From Moraxella catarrhalis (GTDB lineage: Bacteria; Pseudomonadota; Gammaproteobacteria; Pseudomonadales; Moraxellaceae), in the NCBI RefSeq assembly GCF_001632285.1, contig NZ_LWAH01000012.1:124001-188000 (forward strand): 64,000 nt of DNA. Reading direction: 5' to 3'. Every line of letters begins with the position of its first letter. Position 1 is the first letter of the stretch. Positions 1 to 9,434 of this stretch are shown here, piece after piece. The position numbers and the translations under genes are program-made. The notes below the pieces were generated by a model. The model saw only the letters and a list, made by a program, of their open reading frames with translations, was not told the origin of the DNA and searched no databases.

Positions 1-564
1 ACCATTGCCTGACTTTTTGATTTGATAGTAGCGACTGGTGTCTTTATCAAAGTTGGCTAATGAAAACCAAGCATCTTGATGAATCCATACCCCATCATCA
101 TCTGCATTTGGCGATAAAATTTGTTGAAAATCATTTGGCTTGGCTTGATCGGCAATGGTGACTTGTTGATAGCGTGGTTTTATGCCATTTTTACGAGCTA
201 AGACCCAAATTTGTAAAAACTTCACTGGCTTATCAGCGTTAGCATTCATTTCGCTGTGAGTAATGCCTGTACCAGCAGACATAACTTGGATATCACCATT
301 TTTAATGATACTGCCATTACCCATGCTGTCTTTGTGTGCCAAATCACCACTCAAAGGCAGTGAAATAATTTCCATATCTTGATGCGGATGTCTGCCAAAG
401 CCCATTCCGCCTTCAACACAATCATCATTAATGACACGAAGCACACCAAAGCCCATACGCTGTGGATCATAATACTCTGCAAAGCTAAAGGTATGACGAC
501 TTTTTAGCCAACCATGTTCGGCATCACCACGAGAATCAGCGGCATGAAAGACGGTTTTCATCAT
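1..564 (-). CDS. Pirin family protein (partial, C-terminus off the left edge)
   Basis: Cupin-fold pirin. The reading frame opens at a double ATG (564 and 561) behind a GGAG and runs to base 1 without a stop, giving about 188 residues of a protein usually 230-290 long. The N-terminal cupin carries the expected metal ligands: two histidines in GRHPHQDME and the later His/Glu pair in GITHSEMN. The start reads KTVFHAADSRG, typical of the YhhW/quercetinase branch. Family members bind iron; some act as quercetin dioxygenases and others as regulators, and the sequence does not say which applies here. The second ATG has the better spacing from the GGAG. Confidence in the family is high, in the function low. 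Confidence 0.9.
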   Translation of the reverse strand, partial: MMKTVFHAADSRGDAEHGWLKSRHTFSFAEYYDPQRMGFGVLRVINDDCVEGGMGFGRHPHQDMEIISLPLSGDLAHKDSMGNGSIIKNGDIQVMSAGTGITHSEMNANADKPVKFLQIWVLARKNGIKPRYQQVTIADQAKPNDFQQILSPNADDDGVWIHQDAWFSLANFDKDTSRYYQIKKSGNG

Positions 565-921
565 TTTCTCCAAAGGTATTGATTATTAATGAATTATAAG
601 GCAATTCATTGATGCGATAAACGATCATTTATAAGACTTAATGACAAATATAGAAATTATATCATTAAGAAAAACCAAGCAACAATTTAAGGGCAAAGAT
701 TATCAATATCAACCCTTTTAGCGATTGTATTTATCTATTTTTAGATTTAATTTATTTAATTTTATTAAAATTTATTATTATTTTATATATTTACATTTGA
801 TTTTATCATAAAAATTAAATCATAAAAATAAAAAACATTATCCCTTTAAATATCAGATCCAAAGGGATTTAGCGGCTTAAGATTAACACAAGCCTATAAA
901 ATAACCGTTTTGTGCTGTCAA
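565..921. other. AT-rich intergenic gap between pirin and the phosphate transporter
   Basis: About 360 bases without a credible gene. The stretch 720-840 is almost pure A/T with runs of T and A. The only structure I can support is the weak hairpin at 841-867, listed separately. The pirin promoter must lie here, but I see no convincing -35/-10 pair. Confidence 0.5.
826..867 (-). terminator. Weak hairpin terminator after the PiT gene
   Basis: TCCCTTT (841-847) pairs with AAAGGGA (861-867), a 7-bp stem with a 13-base loop. On the minus strand it is followed, after five bases, by a T-rich run. It sits about 55 bases past the stop of the phosphate transporter. The stem is short and the T run is offset, so this is tentative. 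Confidence 0.35.
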
Positions 922-2511
922 TCAAAGAAAATATGTAAGCAATAGGAATGAAATAGCGCTGATAGTTGCTGCTGCTGGTAAGGTAATAACCCAAGCCAAA
1001 CCAATAGGTTTCATCAAACGCCAATTGGTATTTTTATTCACCAAACCAATACCAAGCACAGCGCCCACCAAAATGTGCGTACTTGAAACAGGAATGCCCA
1101 AGCTAGAAGCACCCATGACAACTGCAGCTGCTGCAAGCTCTGCTGAAAAACCTGAAGCTGGATGCATTTCGGTAAGGTTGGTACCAACTGTTTGAATAAC
1201 CTCTTTACCAATAAACCATAAACCTACAATCAGTGAAACGCCAAAGGTTAGCATGACAGGTGCTGGCACCGTTGCCTGAGCCTCAACTGCGTTATTTTTA
1301 ATCACATCCATAATGGCAACAAAAGGACCGACTGCATTGGCAATATCGTTGGAACCATGGCTAAAAGCAAAGGCACATGCTGTAAATACCTGCATCCAGC
1401 TGAACATAACAAAAGTCGCTTTACCTAAGGCTTCTTTATGTTTACCACGAATGGTTTTGGTATAAATAAAAGCGGTCAACCATACCAAAGCACCCAGCAT
1501 ACCCATCACCAAACCAGCTTGGAGAATGGATAATTGTAAACCTGTATTTGCCAAACCCTTAAATACAACCATCGCTGTCATAATCACCGCACCCAAAGCG
1601 GCAATGAGTGGCACCCATGTCTTTAAAGCCTTTAGTGTATCAAGATTGTCACGGCGGCGTTCAAGGTCAAAAATGGCACGGTAATATTGGGTTTCTAAAT
1701 CATCACGCTGACAATCACCGTCTTTAAAAGCCTCTTGGTCACGCAGCAACGCATTGGTATATGGCAACTTTTCTTTATCATCAAGTGTCTCAAAATACTC
1801 TTTTTGTTCACGCTTAAGTGCCTTTTTTTTGGCTTTAATGGTCTTAACGACCAATTCCGCTTTATCATTATATGCCAATATATTTTTTTTAATAATACTG
1901 TATAATAAATATGATAATGCCCCGCCTAACACAGGTGATATCACCCAAGAAAGTGCAATATCACGAATCTTTGACCATTTGACCGTTGAAAATGCAAAAT
2001 CAACCCCACCGATACTAATGCCAAGCACGATTGAACTGCCCACAATACCACCAATAATGGCATGTGTGGTTGATACTGGTAGACCACGCTTCGTTGCAAA
2101 TAATAGCCAAAATGCCGCTGCAACGAGTGCTGAAAGCATCAAGTAAATAAACTGATTTGGGGAAACGCCCAATTGACCGATATCAACAATGCCGCTACGA
2201 ATCGTATCTGTGACCGCTGCACCCGCCAAAACGGCACCTGATACCTCAAAAATTGCCGCAACTGCCAACGCCTGAGTGACTGATAGCGTACCTGCACCCA
2301 CGGATGTGCCAAATGAGTTGGCAACATCGTTACCGCCAATGTTGAATGCCATAAAAATACCAAAGAAACTTGCAATCATAAACAATAGCACCTGCTGATG
2401 CATTGTGTAGACCAAGCCCCATTGGATAAAATAGATACTCATTCCAGCCAATAGCAAACCAAAAAATAGATTGACTGCTATCGGCGTGGCTTGTTTTGTA
2501 GAATTTACCAT
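922..2511 (-). CDS. Inorganic phosphate transporter, PiT family
   Basis: Inner-membrane phosphate permease of the PitA/Pho-4 family, 529 residues from the chosen start. It has the duplicated family signature: GGNDVANSFGTS near residue 60 and SHGSNDIANAVG near residue 385. About ten or more hydrophobic segments flank a charged cytoplasmic loop at roughly 215-300 that is rich in Lys, Glu and Asp. The longest frame begins at a TTG (2550). The ATG at 2511, four bases after GGTGAATTT, is preferred and places the first membrane span near the N-terminus. No DUF47 partner gene is adjacent. A PhoB-type promoter lies about 90-125 bases upstream, suggesting induction by phosphate starvation, which is not the rule for low-affinity Pit proteins. 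Confidence 0.92.
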   Translation of the reverse strand: MVNSTKQATPIAVNLFFGLLLAGMSIYFIQWGLVYTMHQQVLLFMIASFFGIFMAFNIGGNDVANSFGTSVGAGTLSVTQALAVAAIFEVSGAVLAGAAVTDTIRSGIVDIGQLGVSPNQFIYLMLSALVAAAFWLLFATKRGLPVSTTHAIIGGIVGSSIVLGISIGGVDFAFSTVKWSKIRDIALSWVISPVLGGALSYLLYSIIKKNILAYNDKAELVVKTIKAKKKALKREQKEYFETLDDKEKLPYTNALLRDQEAFKDGDCQRDDLETQYYRAIFDLERRRDNLDTLKALKTWVPLIAALGAVIMTAMVVFKGLANTGLQLSILQAGLVMGMLGALVWLTAFIYTKTIRGKHKEALGKATFVMFSWMQVFTACAFAFSHGSNDIANAVGPFVAIMDVIKNNAVEAQATVPAPVMLTFGVSLIVGLWFIGKEVIQTVGTNLTEMHPASGFSAELAAAAVVMGASSLGIPVSSTHILVGAVLGIGLVNKNTNWRLMKPIGLAWVITLPAAATISAISFLLLTYFL

Positions 2512-2601
2512 AAATTCACCAAAGATAAACGAAAAAACCACTTCAAACAACCTAAGTTTCCAAGGTTTTTATGCAGTGGCTTAGTTACTTAAGCTGTACA
2601 A

Positions 2602-2635
2602 ATTATAAATTTGGTTTATGACAATTTGATGACAA
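2602..2635 (-). promoter_or_regulatory. Pho box plus -10 upstream of the PiT gene
   Basis: On the minus strand two TTGTCAT repeats lie exactly 11 bp apart (plus-strand ATGACAA at 2618 and 2629). This is the spacing and core of the PhoB box. Ten bases downstream is a perfect TATAAT (2602-2607), the geometry of a PhoB-activated promoter in which the box replaces the -35. The ATG of the transporter is about 90 bases further on. What is seen is the repeats and the -10; PhoB control is inferred. Confidence 0.7.
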
Positions 2636-2717
2636 TTTAGCAAAATGCCAAAAAGTTTCTTTAAAATAACAGAAAATAATAGACAGTCAATTTTTATAAA
2701 TTTATAACATGATAAGA

Positions 2718-3632
2718 TTATCTAAAATAAATCAAACAAAAAATCACCGTCATGGTCAAAATATACCGCCCCACCCAAACATTTTCTTTAAAGGCGATAA
2801 AGCACGCTAAGCGTTCACGATTGGCGATAAGCTGATATTGCCGAAAAAACATCGCAAGCACAGGCATAAATGTCATAATGCACAGCCATTTGGGCAAATC
2901 ATCAAAATAATGCCAAAATGAAACACTCATCAGCACCGTAAAGATAAGGTTCAAACCTATGATAATTGTGACATCATATCTACCAAAGAGTATGGCGGTT
3001 GATTTTACACCAATTTTAAGATCGTCATCTCGGTCACACATGGCGTACTCAGTATCATAAGCAACCGTCCAGCACATATAGGCAATAAATAGCACCCAAG
3101 TCCATAGATCAGGCACGCCCTGTACAGCGACAAATGCCATCGGAATTGCCCAGCCAAATGCCGCTGCCAACACCAACTGCGGCATATTGGTAAATCGCTT
3201 CATAAAGGGGTAAACAAATGCCAATAATACCGCACCCAAAGACCAATAAAAAACTGATTTGGGTAAAAAAAACAGCAAGCACGCCGCCAATAATGATAAG
3301 CCAATAAAAGTGAGTACTGCCGTTTTTGGTGATAACCGGCCGTCTGCCAAAGGTCTTGCATGGGTGCGTTTGACTTGTCCATCCACCTTTCGGTCAGCAA
3401 AATCATTGATGGCACAGCCAGCAGCACGCATCAAAATCGCTCCCAAGGCAAAAATCACAATATGCCAAAAATTTGGTAATGCATTTTTACTTGCATAGAC
3501 CAAAAATAATGCCCAAAGCGTGGGATGTAATAACAGCTCAGTGCCAACAGGTTTATCAAAGCGTGTCAGTTGCAACCATGCAATGAACTTTTCGTTAACC
3601 GTCATGGGTGCGTGGGTCTTAAGATTTTTCAT
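2718..3632 (-). CDS. ubiA: 4-hydroxybenzoate polyprenyltransferase UbiA
   Basis: Membrane enzyme that prenylates 4-hydroxybenzoate, an early step of ubiquinone synthesis. At 304 residues it is close to the family length. The first aspartate-rich motif is NDFADRKVD (N76, D77, D80, D84) and the second is [12 protein letters not shown] near residue 195. About eight or nine hydrophobic helices are visible. The ATG overlaps the stop of the small gene upstream in an ATGA arrangement, so the two are probably translationally coupled. No ubiC (chorismate lyase) is next to it, unlike in E. coli. The product feeds the quinone pool used by the bc1 complex encoded at 20.6-23.2 kb. Confidence 0.95.
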   Translation of the reverse strand: MKNLKTHAPMTVNEKFIAWLQLTRFDKPVGTELLLHPTLWALFLVYASKNALPNFWHIVIFALGAILMRAAGCAINDFADRKVDGQVKRTHARPLADGRLSPKTAVLTFIGLSLLAACLLFFLPKSVFYWSLGAVLLAFVYPFMKRFTNMPQLVLAAAFGWAIPMAFVAVQGVPDLWTWVLFIAYMCWTVAYDTEYAMCDRDDDLKIGVKSTAILFGRYDVTIIIGLNLIFTVLMSVSFWHYFDDLPKWLCIMTFMPVLAMFFRQYQLIANRERLACFIAFKENVWVGRYILTMTVIFCLIYFR

Positions 3633-3892
3633 GAGTGATTCTTTGGTGGGCTTACCATAACATACAACTGCACAGCTTGCCTTAAGCTAATTTCTGGAAA
3701 TTTGGCACGAATGGCTTTGATGGCTTTGATTTGTGGTAAATTTGCTTGCGATTGTGCGTACTCAAGCCATTCTTGTTTTTTATAGACAAACAACGCATCT
3801 TCAAGTTTTCGGATACGAGTTTTTTGTGTGAAATTTTGTATTAATATCAAAACATTTAAGGCAAGGTATGCCCATATGATCCAGCCATCCAT
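3629..3892 (-). CDS. Small membrane-anchored protein with an L7/L12-like tail
   Basis: 87 residues from the ATG at 3892, which has GGGAG eight bases upstream; a longer frame starts at TTG 3907 and is less likely. Residues about 3-22 form one hydrophobic helix ([16 protein letters not shown]). The C-terminal half contains [20 protein letters not shown], which resembles the helix-turn-helix core of the ribosomal L7/L12 C-terminal domain (IKxVRxxTGLGLKEA). The function is unknown. The likeness is by eye and only covers about half of that domain. It is coupled to ubiA by a 4-base overlap, so the two are co-expressed, but nothing ties it to quinone chemistry. Confidence 0.7.
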   Translation of the reverse strand: MDGWIIWAYLALNVLILIQNFTQKTRIRKLEDALFVYKKQEWLEYAQSQANLPQIKAIKAIRAKFPEISLRQAVQLYVMVSPPKNHS

Positions 3893-3947
3893 TTTAAATT
3901 CTCCCAAATAAATAGGTTTTCATAACCAGCCTATTGATAAATGATCA

Positions 3948-4763
3948 TTACCCCAGATGTAAGGCTGAGTATCCGTTTTTATCATAGCGATCAAATCTTA
4001 ATGCGTCGTTTTGAATGCTGTGATTTGGTGGTTGTTGAACAAAATATGGTGCGCCGATTGGTCTTTTGATAATCAGTCTGCCATTTGGTTTAATCATGTT
4101 CATCGACCGACAAAAAATCTGGCGTGCTTCTGACTGCGTTGGCGGTGCTGCCAATTCATGCAACGCTTGCATCTGCTTATTTACCTTGGCTTTATAGCTA
4201 TCTTTGGGAAACATCGGATCTAAATACACACAGTCAAATTCCCCTGTCATCTCACTGGTATCTTTGTAAATAATATCCATACGACCCAAAAGTCCTTGCC
4301 AATTTGCCACTTGAACCATTGCCTGATATTCATAATAGAGTAGTAATGCCATCACAGGATTGCTCTCGCACAAAGTCACATGAGCACCACTACTTGCCAA
4401 AATTAGTGCATCATGACCAAAACCTGCTGTGCCATCTAGTACCGTCATACCTGCTTGAGGTTTACATGCCTGCAAAATTAGCTCTGATTTACGCCCTGCT
4501 GTCACAATGCGATGCTGAAGTGCTGACCAATTTAGTGTAGATTTGATGATTGTTTTGTCTTCGACTTTGATTAATGTTGGTGTGTTTTTTAAGATGGCGA
4601 TGATGGGTGTATCGCCAGTTTGTTTCAACTGTAAAATTTGCTTATCATTGAGCTTATTGTGCCGGTGTACTGCCCAGTCAAGTGGCAAATCATACGCCTG
4701 ACAGATAGACAAAAGCTCATCTACTACGGTATTTGGCTTGTCATAAATCAATGATAATCGCAC
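3948..4763 (-). CDS. rsmJ: 16S rRNA (guanine1516-N2)-methyltransferase RsmJ
   Basis: Methylates G1516 of 16S rRNA using S-adenosylmethionine; 271 residues. The SAM-binding motif is VLDGTAGFGHDALILAS in the middle of the protein, followed by the acidic loop CESNP. The catalytic DPMFP appears in VYLDPMFPKDSYKAKV, as in the E. coli YhiQ family. The start is a GTG at 4763 behind GAGAG, with no early ATG alternative. A short gap of about 40 bases follows uppP's stop downstream on the same strand, so the two could share a transcript. Confidence 0.93.
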   Translation of the reverse strand: MRLSLIYDKPNTVVDELLSICQAYDLPLDWAVHRHNKLNDKQILQLKQTGDTPIIAILKNTPTLIKVEDKTIIKSTLNWSALQHRIVTAGRKSELILQACKPQAGMTVLDGTAGFGHDALILASSGAHVTLCESNPVMALLLYYEYQAMVQVANWQGLLGRMDIIYKDTSEMTGEFDCVYLDPMFPKDSYKAKVNKQMQALHELAAPPTQSEARQIFCRSMNMIKPNGRLIIKRPIGAPYFVQQPPNHSIQNDALRFDRYDKNGYSALHLG

Positions 4764-4805
4764 AATCGCTCTCTAAAATGTCAGTTTATTACTTAAAAGG
4801 ATGAC

Positions 4806-5648
4806 TCAAGCTTGGATTTGATAATTAAACCCAAAAAATGCAATCAACACCAAAACACCTGTCGCAATTCGCAACCAAGCAAAAATCATAAAGTCTTTTT
4901 GGCTCACCCAAGCCACCATCAATCGAATGCACAAAAGTGCGATAACAAAAGACACCCCCGTCCCAATCAGCAAGATCAGCCAATCAGTTAAGGTCTGTAT
5001 TGCATCAAAATGCTTAATTAAATCAAGCAATGCAGCACCAATAATTACAGGAATACCTAAGAAAAAAGAAAACTCCGTCGCCGCCTTGCGAGATGTCCCC
5101 AAAAGCAGCGCTCCGATAATCGTCGAACCTGAACGACTCGTCCCTGGAATTAAGGCTAAGCACTGACACAGACCAATACCAAGTGCTGTTTTAAAGCTGA
5201 TATTTTCAGCTTCTGGTGCGTGGATTGGACGAGGGTTTTTTTCAGCATAAATGATAATCAATGCACCTAAAATGAGCATGGTTGCCACCACCAAAGGATG
5301 AAACAGTGCATTGGTGATAAAATCCGCCATCGTAAAACCAACCACAACCACAGGCAAACTTGCAATCATCAAAGAAAAGCCAAGCTGTCTTGGCTTGGTA
5401 AGATCTGGTGAATGCCCTGTCACCAATCCTATGAACGCACCCCAAAGCCTGCCCCAATAATCATAAATGACCGCTAAGATTGCACCCAATTGAATAAATA
5501 CAATGAATAAATTGCGAAATTCACCACTTAAAAAATTCATGATATCTGCAGACAAAATCAGATACCCTGTGCTTGAAATGGGCAAAAATTCAGCAATGCC
5601 TTCCACCACGCCCATTATGATCGCTTTGATAATCAGCAAAATATCCAT
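4806..5648 (-). CDS. uppP: Undecaprenyl-diphosphate phosphatase UppP (BacA)
   Basis: Inner-membrane phosphatase that recycles undecaprenyl diphosphate, the lipid carrier of peptidoglycan and other envelope glycans; its overproduction confers bacitracin resistance in other species. About 280 residues and 7-8 hydrophobic helices. The two family signatures are present: GVVEGIAEFLPISSTGYL near the N-terminus and PGTSRSGSTIIGALLLG around residue 168. The frame opens with TTG at 5651, but the following ATG at 5648 with GAG upstream is the better start. Confidence 0.95.
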   Translation of the reverse strand: MDILLIIKAIIMGVVEGIAEFLPISSTGYLILSADIMNFLSGEFRNLFIVFIQLGAILAVIYDYWGRLWGAFIGLVTGHSPDLTKPRQLGFSLMIASLPVVVVGFTMADFITNALFHPLVVATMLILGALIIIYAEKNPRPIHAPEAENISFKTALGIGLCQCLALIPGTSRSGSTIIGALLLGTSRKAATEFSFFLGIPVIIGAALLDLIKHFDAIQTLTDWLILLIGTGVSFVIALLCIRLMVAWVSQKDFMIFAWLRIATGVLVLIAFFGFNYQIQA

Positions 5649-5787
5649 CAATCATCTCAAAAATAAAAAAATAGACACGCCACCGCTTCAACCAACTTGA
5701 ACACCATCAGCCCAATAAGGCTTGATTGGCTGTTAAATTAAATACTACCATTGACCAAATACATCACGATAAAGTGGTCAATCGTCG

Positions 5788-6474
5788 TTATTTGCCTTGC
5801 TCAGCCAAAGTTTTCCAAGCATTATCTCTAAGATAAACAGGTAAAGCGTGTTCTGCACGCACTGCATGACCTTGTTGATATTCACCCCAAGCCAATCGAG
5901 CGATATCGCTTGCTGTTGGTTGAAGTTTTAGTTTAATATTGGCATTTGTGTTAATTAAAGATACGCCATCACCAACGATAATATCAGCAGGCATGGTACT
6001 GCCATAATCTACCAAAAATTCGTTGCCATAGACATTGCTGATATCTACGATTGGCTGAATATTATCATGTTTGATCATAAAATTACCAGCATAGACTTGA
6101 TTTTGGCGTGCATCCATAACCGCCGTGATGTACGATGATTCTGCAAATCGGTGTATCTGATGTGCCGTGTCTGCCAGTGCAGTCAAACTTGAAACACCTA
6201 CGCACAAAGTTTCATGTGCCACCGATAAAGCTTGTACCACTGCGGTATTAATGCGAATGCCACTAAATGCACCAGGACCACGATTAAACGCCAAACAGTC
6301 TATGTTTGATAACTTAATATTCGTCTGAGACAACGCTTCATCCACCAAAGATAAGATAATCTCGGTTTGACCACGACCACCTGGCACAGTCTGTTCATAA
6401 ATTACAGTACCATCTGCCAAAAGTGCAATCGAACATTGCTCAAATACCGTATCAAATGCCATTAAATTTGACAT
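5788..6474 (-). CDS. tsaB: tRNA t6A biosynthesis protein TsaB
   Basis: Partner of TsaD and TsaE in making the threonylcarbamoyl-adenosine modification at position 37 of ANN-decoding tRNAs. 228 residues from the ATG at 6474, with GGTGG five bases upstream; a GTG twelve bases earlier is less likely. It shows the ASKHA-fold start MAFDTVFEQCSIALL and the hallmark RGPGAFSGIRI. As in other TsaB proteins the metal-binding residues of TsaD are absent. It follows ffh by 15 bases and so is probably its co-transcribed neighbour. Confidence 0.93.
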   Translation of the reverse strand: MSNLMAFDTVFEQCSIALLADGTVIYEQTVPGGRGQTEIILSLVDEALSQTNIKLSNIDCLAFNRGPGAFSGIRINTAVVQALSVAHETLCVGVSSLTALADTAHQIHRFAESSYITAVMDARQNQVYAGNFMIKHDNIQPIVDISNVYGNEFLVDYGSTMPADIIVGDGVSLINTNANIKLKLQPTASDIARLAWGEYQQGHAVRAEHALPVYLRDNAWKTLAEQGK

Positions 6475-6489
6475 AACAGCCACCACCCA

Positions 6490-8034
6490 TCAAAAACGCT
6501 TTTTAAAGTTTGGTGGAAGCTGACTTTGCATTTCTTGCATCTTTTTTTGCATCTCTTCCATGCTGGGCATATCTTCTGGCTTGAGACCCAAATCTTGCAT
6601 GGATTTTTGCATGTCTTGCATATTGGGCGTACCTGCTTGATTAGCGTCTTTATTACCAAATAAAGGGCCACCACCTGACATACCACGAGCCAGACCCTGC
6701 ACCGCTTTCATCATTTTACCAATCCCATCAGGGCGGCTGATCATTTTCATCATTTTTGCCATTTGTTTGTGCTGCTTGAGCAGGCGATTAACATCTTGAA
6801 TCTGCCTACCTGAGCCTGCAGCGATACGGCGTTTGCGACTTGGTGTGATTTTATCTGGATTTTGGCGTTCAAACGGTGTCATTGAGTGGATGAGTGCTTC
6901 CATTTCTTTGACTTTTTCTTCAGGACGAGCTTCTTCCATGGCTTTTTGGATATCAGCACCGCCCAAGCCTGGCATCTTATCCAAAAAGCCTGCCATCCCA
7001 CCTAAGTTTTTCATCTGCTGGAACTGGGTCAGTAAGTCTTCTAAATCAAACTCGCCACCTTTTTGAATTTTTTTTGCCATTTTTTCGGCTTTTTCACGGT
7101 CAATTTTTTGTTCAACTTCCTCGACCAAAGACAGCACATCACCCATACCTAAAATACGCTGAGCAATACGCTCTGGGTGGAACAACTCAAGCGCTTCTAG
7201 TTTTTCACCACGACCCAAAAACTTAATCGGCTTACCTGTAATTGCACGCACTGAAAGTGCTGCACCGCCACGCGCATCGCCATCGGTTTTGGTTAAAATC
7301 ACACCCGTCAAAGGCAGTGCATCATTAAATGCTTTGGCAGTATTGGCCGCATCCTGACCTGTCATCGAATCCACCACAAACAGCGTCTCCACAGGATTGA
7401 CTGCCTTGGTTAACTCCTTGATTTCACTCATCATCTCATCATCAATATGCAGACGACCTGCGGTATCAATGATCAAAATATCTTGATACTGAAGTTTAGC
7501 CTCATCGATGGCTCGGCGTGCGATATCAATTGGGTTTTCATCGGTTGTTGAAGGTACAAAGCTTGCACCGACTTGTGCTGCCACCTGTTCAAGCTGCTTG
7601 ATGGCTGCTGGACGATATATATCAGCTGATACCAGCATGACCTTTTTATTTTGTTTGTCTTGCAAAAACTTAGCAAGCTTACCTGCAGTAGTCGTCTTAC
7701 CTGCACCCTGCAAACCTGCCAGCAGATACACCAAAGGCGGCTTGCCCGTCATCTCAAGCGTCTGATTGGCACTGCCCATCATCTCAGTGAGTTCATCATA
7801 AACGATTTTAACAAACGCTTGCCCTGGGGCGAGTTCTTTGAGTACTTCTTGACCAAGTGCTTGTTCCTTGACGCGTGCGACAAAGTTGCGTGCAACTGGT
7901 AATGCAACATCTGCTTCAAGCAGTGCCATGCGTACTTCTCTTAGAGTATCTTTGATGTTGTCTTCGGTCAGCTGTCCTGTACCTGCGATATGACGCAAAC
8001 TACCAGAGAGTCGTTCAGTTAAAGTATCAAACAT
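6490..8034 (-). CDS. ffh: Signal recognition particle protein Ffh
   Basis: GTPase that binds signal sequences and 4.5S RNA and targets ribosomes to the membrane. 514 residues, about 60 longer than E. coli Ffh. The N domain leads into the G domain: G1 GLQGAGKTT near residue 107, DTAGR, TKTDGDARGG. The M domain follows and is methionine-rich. The extra length is a C-terminal tail after GGGPLFG with repeated methionines (MQDMQKSMQ, MEEMQKKMQEMQ). No 4.5S RNA gene is recognised in the window. The ATG is convincing. It is divergent from the YpjD-type gene, a common arrangement in gammaproteobacteria. Confidence 0.97.
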   Translation of the reverse strand: MFDTLTERLSGSLRHIAGTGQLTEDNIKDTLREVRMALLEADVALPVARNFVARVKEQALGQEVLKELAPGQAFVKIVYDELTEMMGSANQTLEMTGKPPLVYLLAGLQGAGKTTTAGKLAKFLQDKQNKKVMLVSADIYRPAAIKQLEQVAAQVGASFVPSTTDENPIDIARRAIDEAKLQYQDILIIDTAGRLHIDDEMMSEIKELTKAVNPVETLFVVDSMTGQDAANTAKAFNDALPLTGVILTKTDGDARGGAALSVRAITGKPIKFLGRGEKLEALELFHPERIAQRILGMGDVLSLVEEVEQKIDREKAEKMAKKIQKGGEFDLEDLLTQFQQMKNLGGMAGFLDKMPGLGGADIQKAMEEARPEEKVKEMEALIHSMTPFERQNPDKITPSRKRRIAAGSGRQIQDVNRLLKQHKQMAKMMKMISRPDGIGKMMKAVQGLARGMSGGGPLFGNKDANQAGTPNMQDMQKSMQDLGLKPEDMPSMEEMQKKMQEMQSQLPPNFKKRF

Positions 8035-8258
8035 AATTTTTCCAATGTGTTATTTCAAAGTTTGGACATCGCTTAAGATTTATCTGTCATCATTTGGATA
8101 TCCATAAAAGTATTGCTACAAATACCTGCTATTTTATGCTAAATTAGGTAAATATTCCAATTTAATTGCACGATTTATGCTGATTGTTAGGATTTGGAGC
8201 AAAATTCTTTTACCGATATTATCCAAATGATTAATCAGACATCAACAAAGGGGTAGCC

Positions 8259-9050
8259 GTGCTTGTTATTTTTTTACTGTGTCTGATACTTTATATAGGA
8301 TCAGGTCTTTATTTGGCATATGCCTTATTTCAAGATACACCGATTCATCGGTTGGTGCTTGGCATATTGATTTTTGCCATCTTATTACATGGTTGGGTGT
8401 TGACACCTGAAATCATCACGCTCTACGGACTAAACTTTAACTTATTTAACACGCTAAGCTTAACTAGCCTATTTTTTGTACTATTTTATGTATTATTTGG
8501 TCTGTATCGCCCAATTTTAAGCTTAGGGATTTTGGCGGTACCGATGGCAGCGGCTGGGGTGAGTTTGGGCTATTTTGGTCAAGTAGCTTATAAGCCACTC
8601 ACGGATTTATCAAACACTCTACAAATTCACATTTTGCTATCATTTGCTGCATATTGTGTGCTACTGATGGCAGCCGTTCAAGGGGTGCTATTACGCTTAC
8701 AAATTCGTGAGCTTAAACGCAAAACCATTCATCGATTTTGGGTCAGTCGCCTGCCATCTTTACAGAGTATGGAGAGTCTTTTGTTTGATATGGTGCTGAC
8801 TGGATTTGTGATTTTGAGTATCGCACTTGGGTTTGGTCTGGTTGCAACTTATGACATCTTAGATCAACATTTGGCACATAAGATGGTATTTAGCTTGCTG
8901 AGCTGGCTATTATATGGGCTTTTGATTGCTGGTCATTATCGCTACGGCTGGCGGGGTAAGCGTGCCGCAAATTTTGCGGTATATGGATTTTTATTGCTGG
9001 CGATCGGTTTTGTCGGCTCAAAGGCAGTGATGGAATTTTTAATCGGCTAG
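8259..9050 (+). CDS. YpjD/CcsA-family inner-membrane protein (cytochrome c assembly-like)
   Basis: 263 residues with about eight hydrophobic helices. It matches the cytochrome c assembly (CcsA/YpjD) family, which sits beside ffh in many gammaproteobacteria; the central stretch with HILLSFAAYCVLLMAAVQG fits. The start is GTG at 8259 behind a strong AAAGGGG. The role of YpjD proteins is not settled: haem handling is inferred from the family and no cytochrome maturation genes are adjacent. The window does encode several c-type cytochromes (c1, c4, c5), but on separate transcripts. Confidence 0.82.
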   Translation: MLVIFLLCLILYIGSGLYLAYALFQDTPIHRLVLGILIFAILLHGWVLTPEIITLYGLNFNLFNTLSLTSLFFVLFYVLFGLYRPILSLGILAVPMAAAGVSLGYFGQVAYKPLTDLSNTLQIHILLSFAAYCVLLMAAVQGVLLRLQIRELKRKTIHRFWVSRLPSLQSMESLLFDMVLTGFVILSIALGFGLVATYDILDQHLAHKMVFSLLSWLLYGLLIAGHYRYGWRGKRAANFAVYGFLLLAIGFVGSKAVMEFLIG

Positions 9051-9125
9051 CTTTTGATGATACTACTTTAATTTTGACAAAATTCCCCCATCTTATCTCT
9101 ACACCAAAATCATTTAGGATAACTT

Positions 9126-9431
9126 ATGACCAATACGCCAAAAACCCCAACACGCACCGAAATTCAAACGCCTGAGCTTTGGAATTTTCCTATGGATTAT
9201 CCCATGAGCATCATCGGACACGAAGGACATCATGAAACATTGATCAATGAAGTCAAACTAATTTTAGCAGAAATTTTTCCTGAATTTGATGCAGCGACCA
9301 TGCAGGTTCGTCCATCTCGCACAGGTCGCTTTCATTCTGTACGCGTGAATTTGTATTTAACCGATTCCGATCAAGTCAATCGCTTGTATACCGCTTTGGA
9401 TAAAGCTGCAACTGTGCGTACCGCTGTTTGA
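9126..9431 (+). CDS. YbeD/DUF493-family protein
   Basis: Small soluble protein of 101 residues. The core PMSIIGHEGHHETLINEV and the later RPSRTGRFHSVRVNLYL match the DUF493 (YbeD) family, a ferredoxin-like fold. Its function is not firmly known; in E. coli YbeD lies by the lipoate genes, which are not here. The start ATG is preceded by TAGGA. A perfect terminator begins 4 bases after the stop, so it is a single-gene transcript or the end of one that starts at 8259. Confidence 0.88.
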   Translation: MTNTPKTPTRTEIQTPELWNFPMDYPMSIIGHEGHHETLINEVKLILAEIFPEFDAATMQVRPSRTGRFHSVRVNLYLTDSDQVNRLYTALDKAATVRTAV

Positions 9432-9434
9432 CCC

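Noticed and set aside
1754..2146. Plus-strand open frame of 130 codons inside the phosphate transporter
   Set aside because: Antisense shadow of a clear PiT gene, with no ribosome site or family likeness. Similar shadows in ffh, mnmG, pepN, coaBC and clpB were dropped for the same reason.
5709..5731. Inverted repeat AGCCCAAT/ATTGGCT after tsaB
   Set aside because: Arms are imperfect, the loop is too short and no T run follows on the minus strand.
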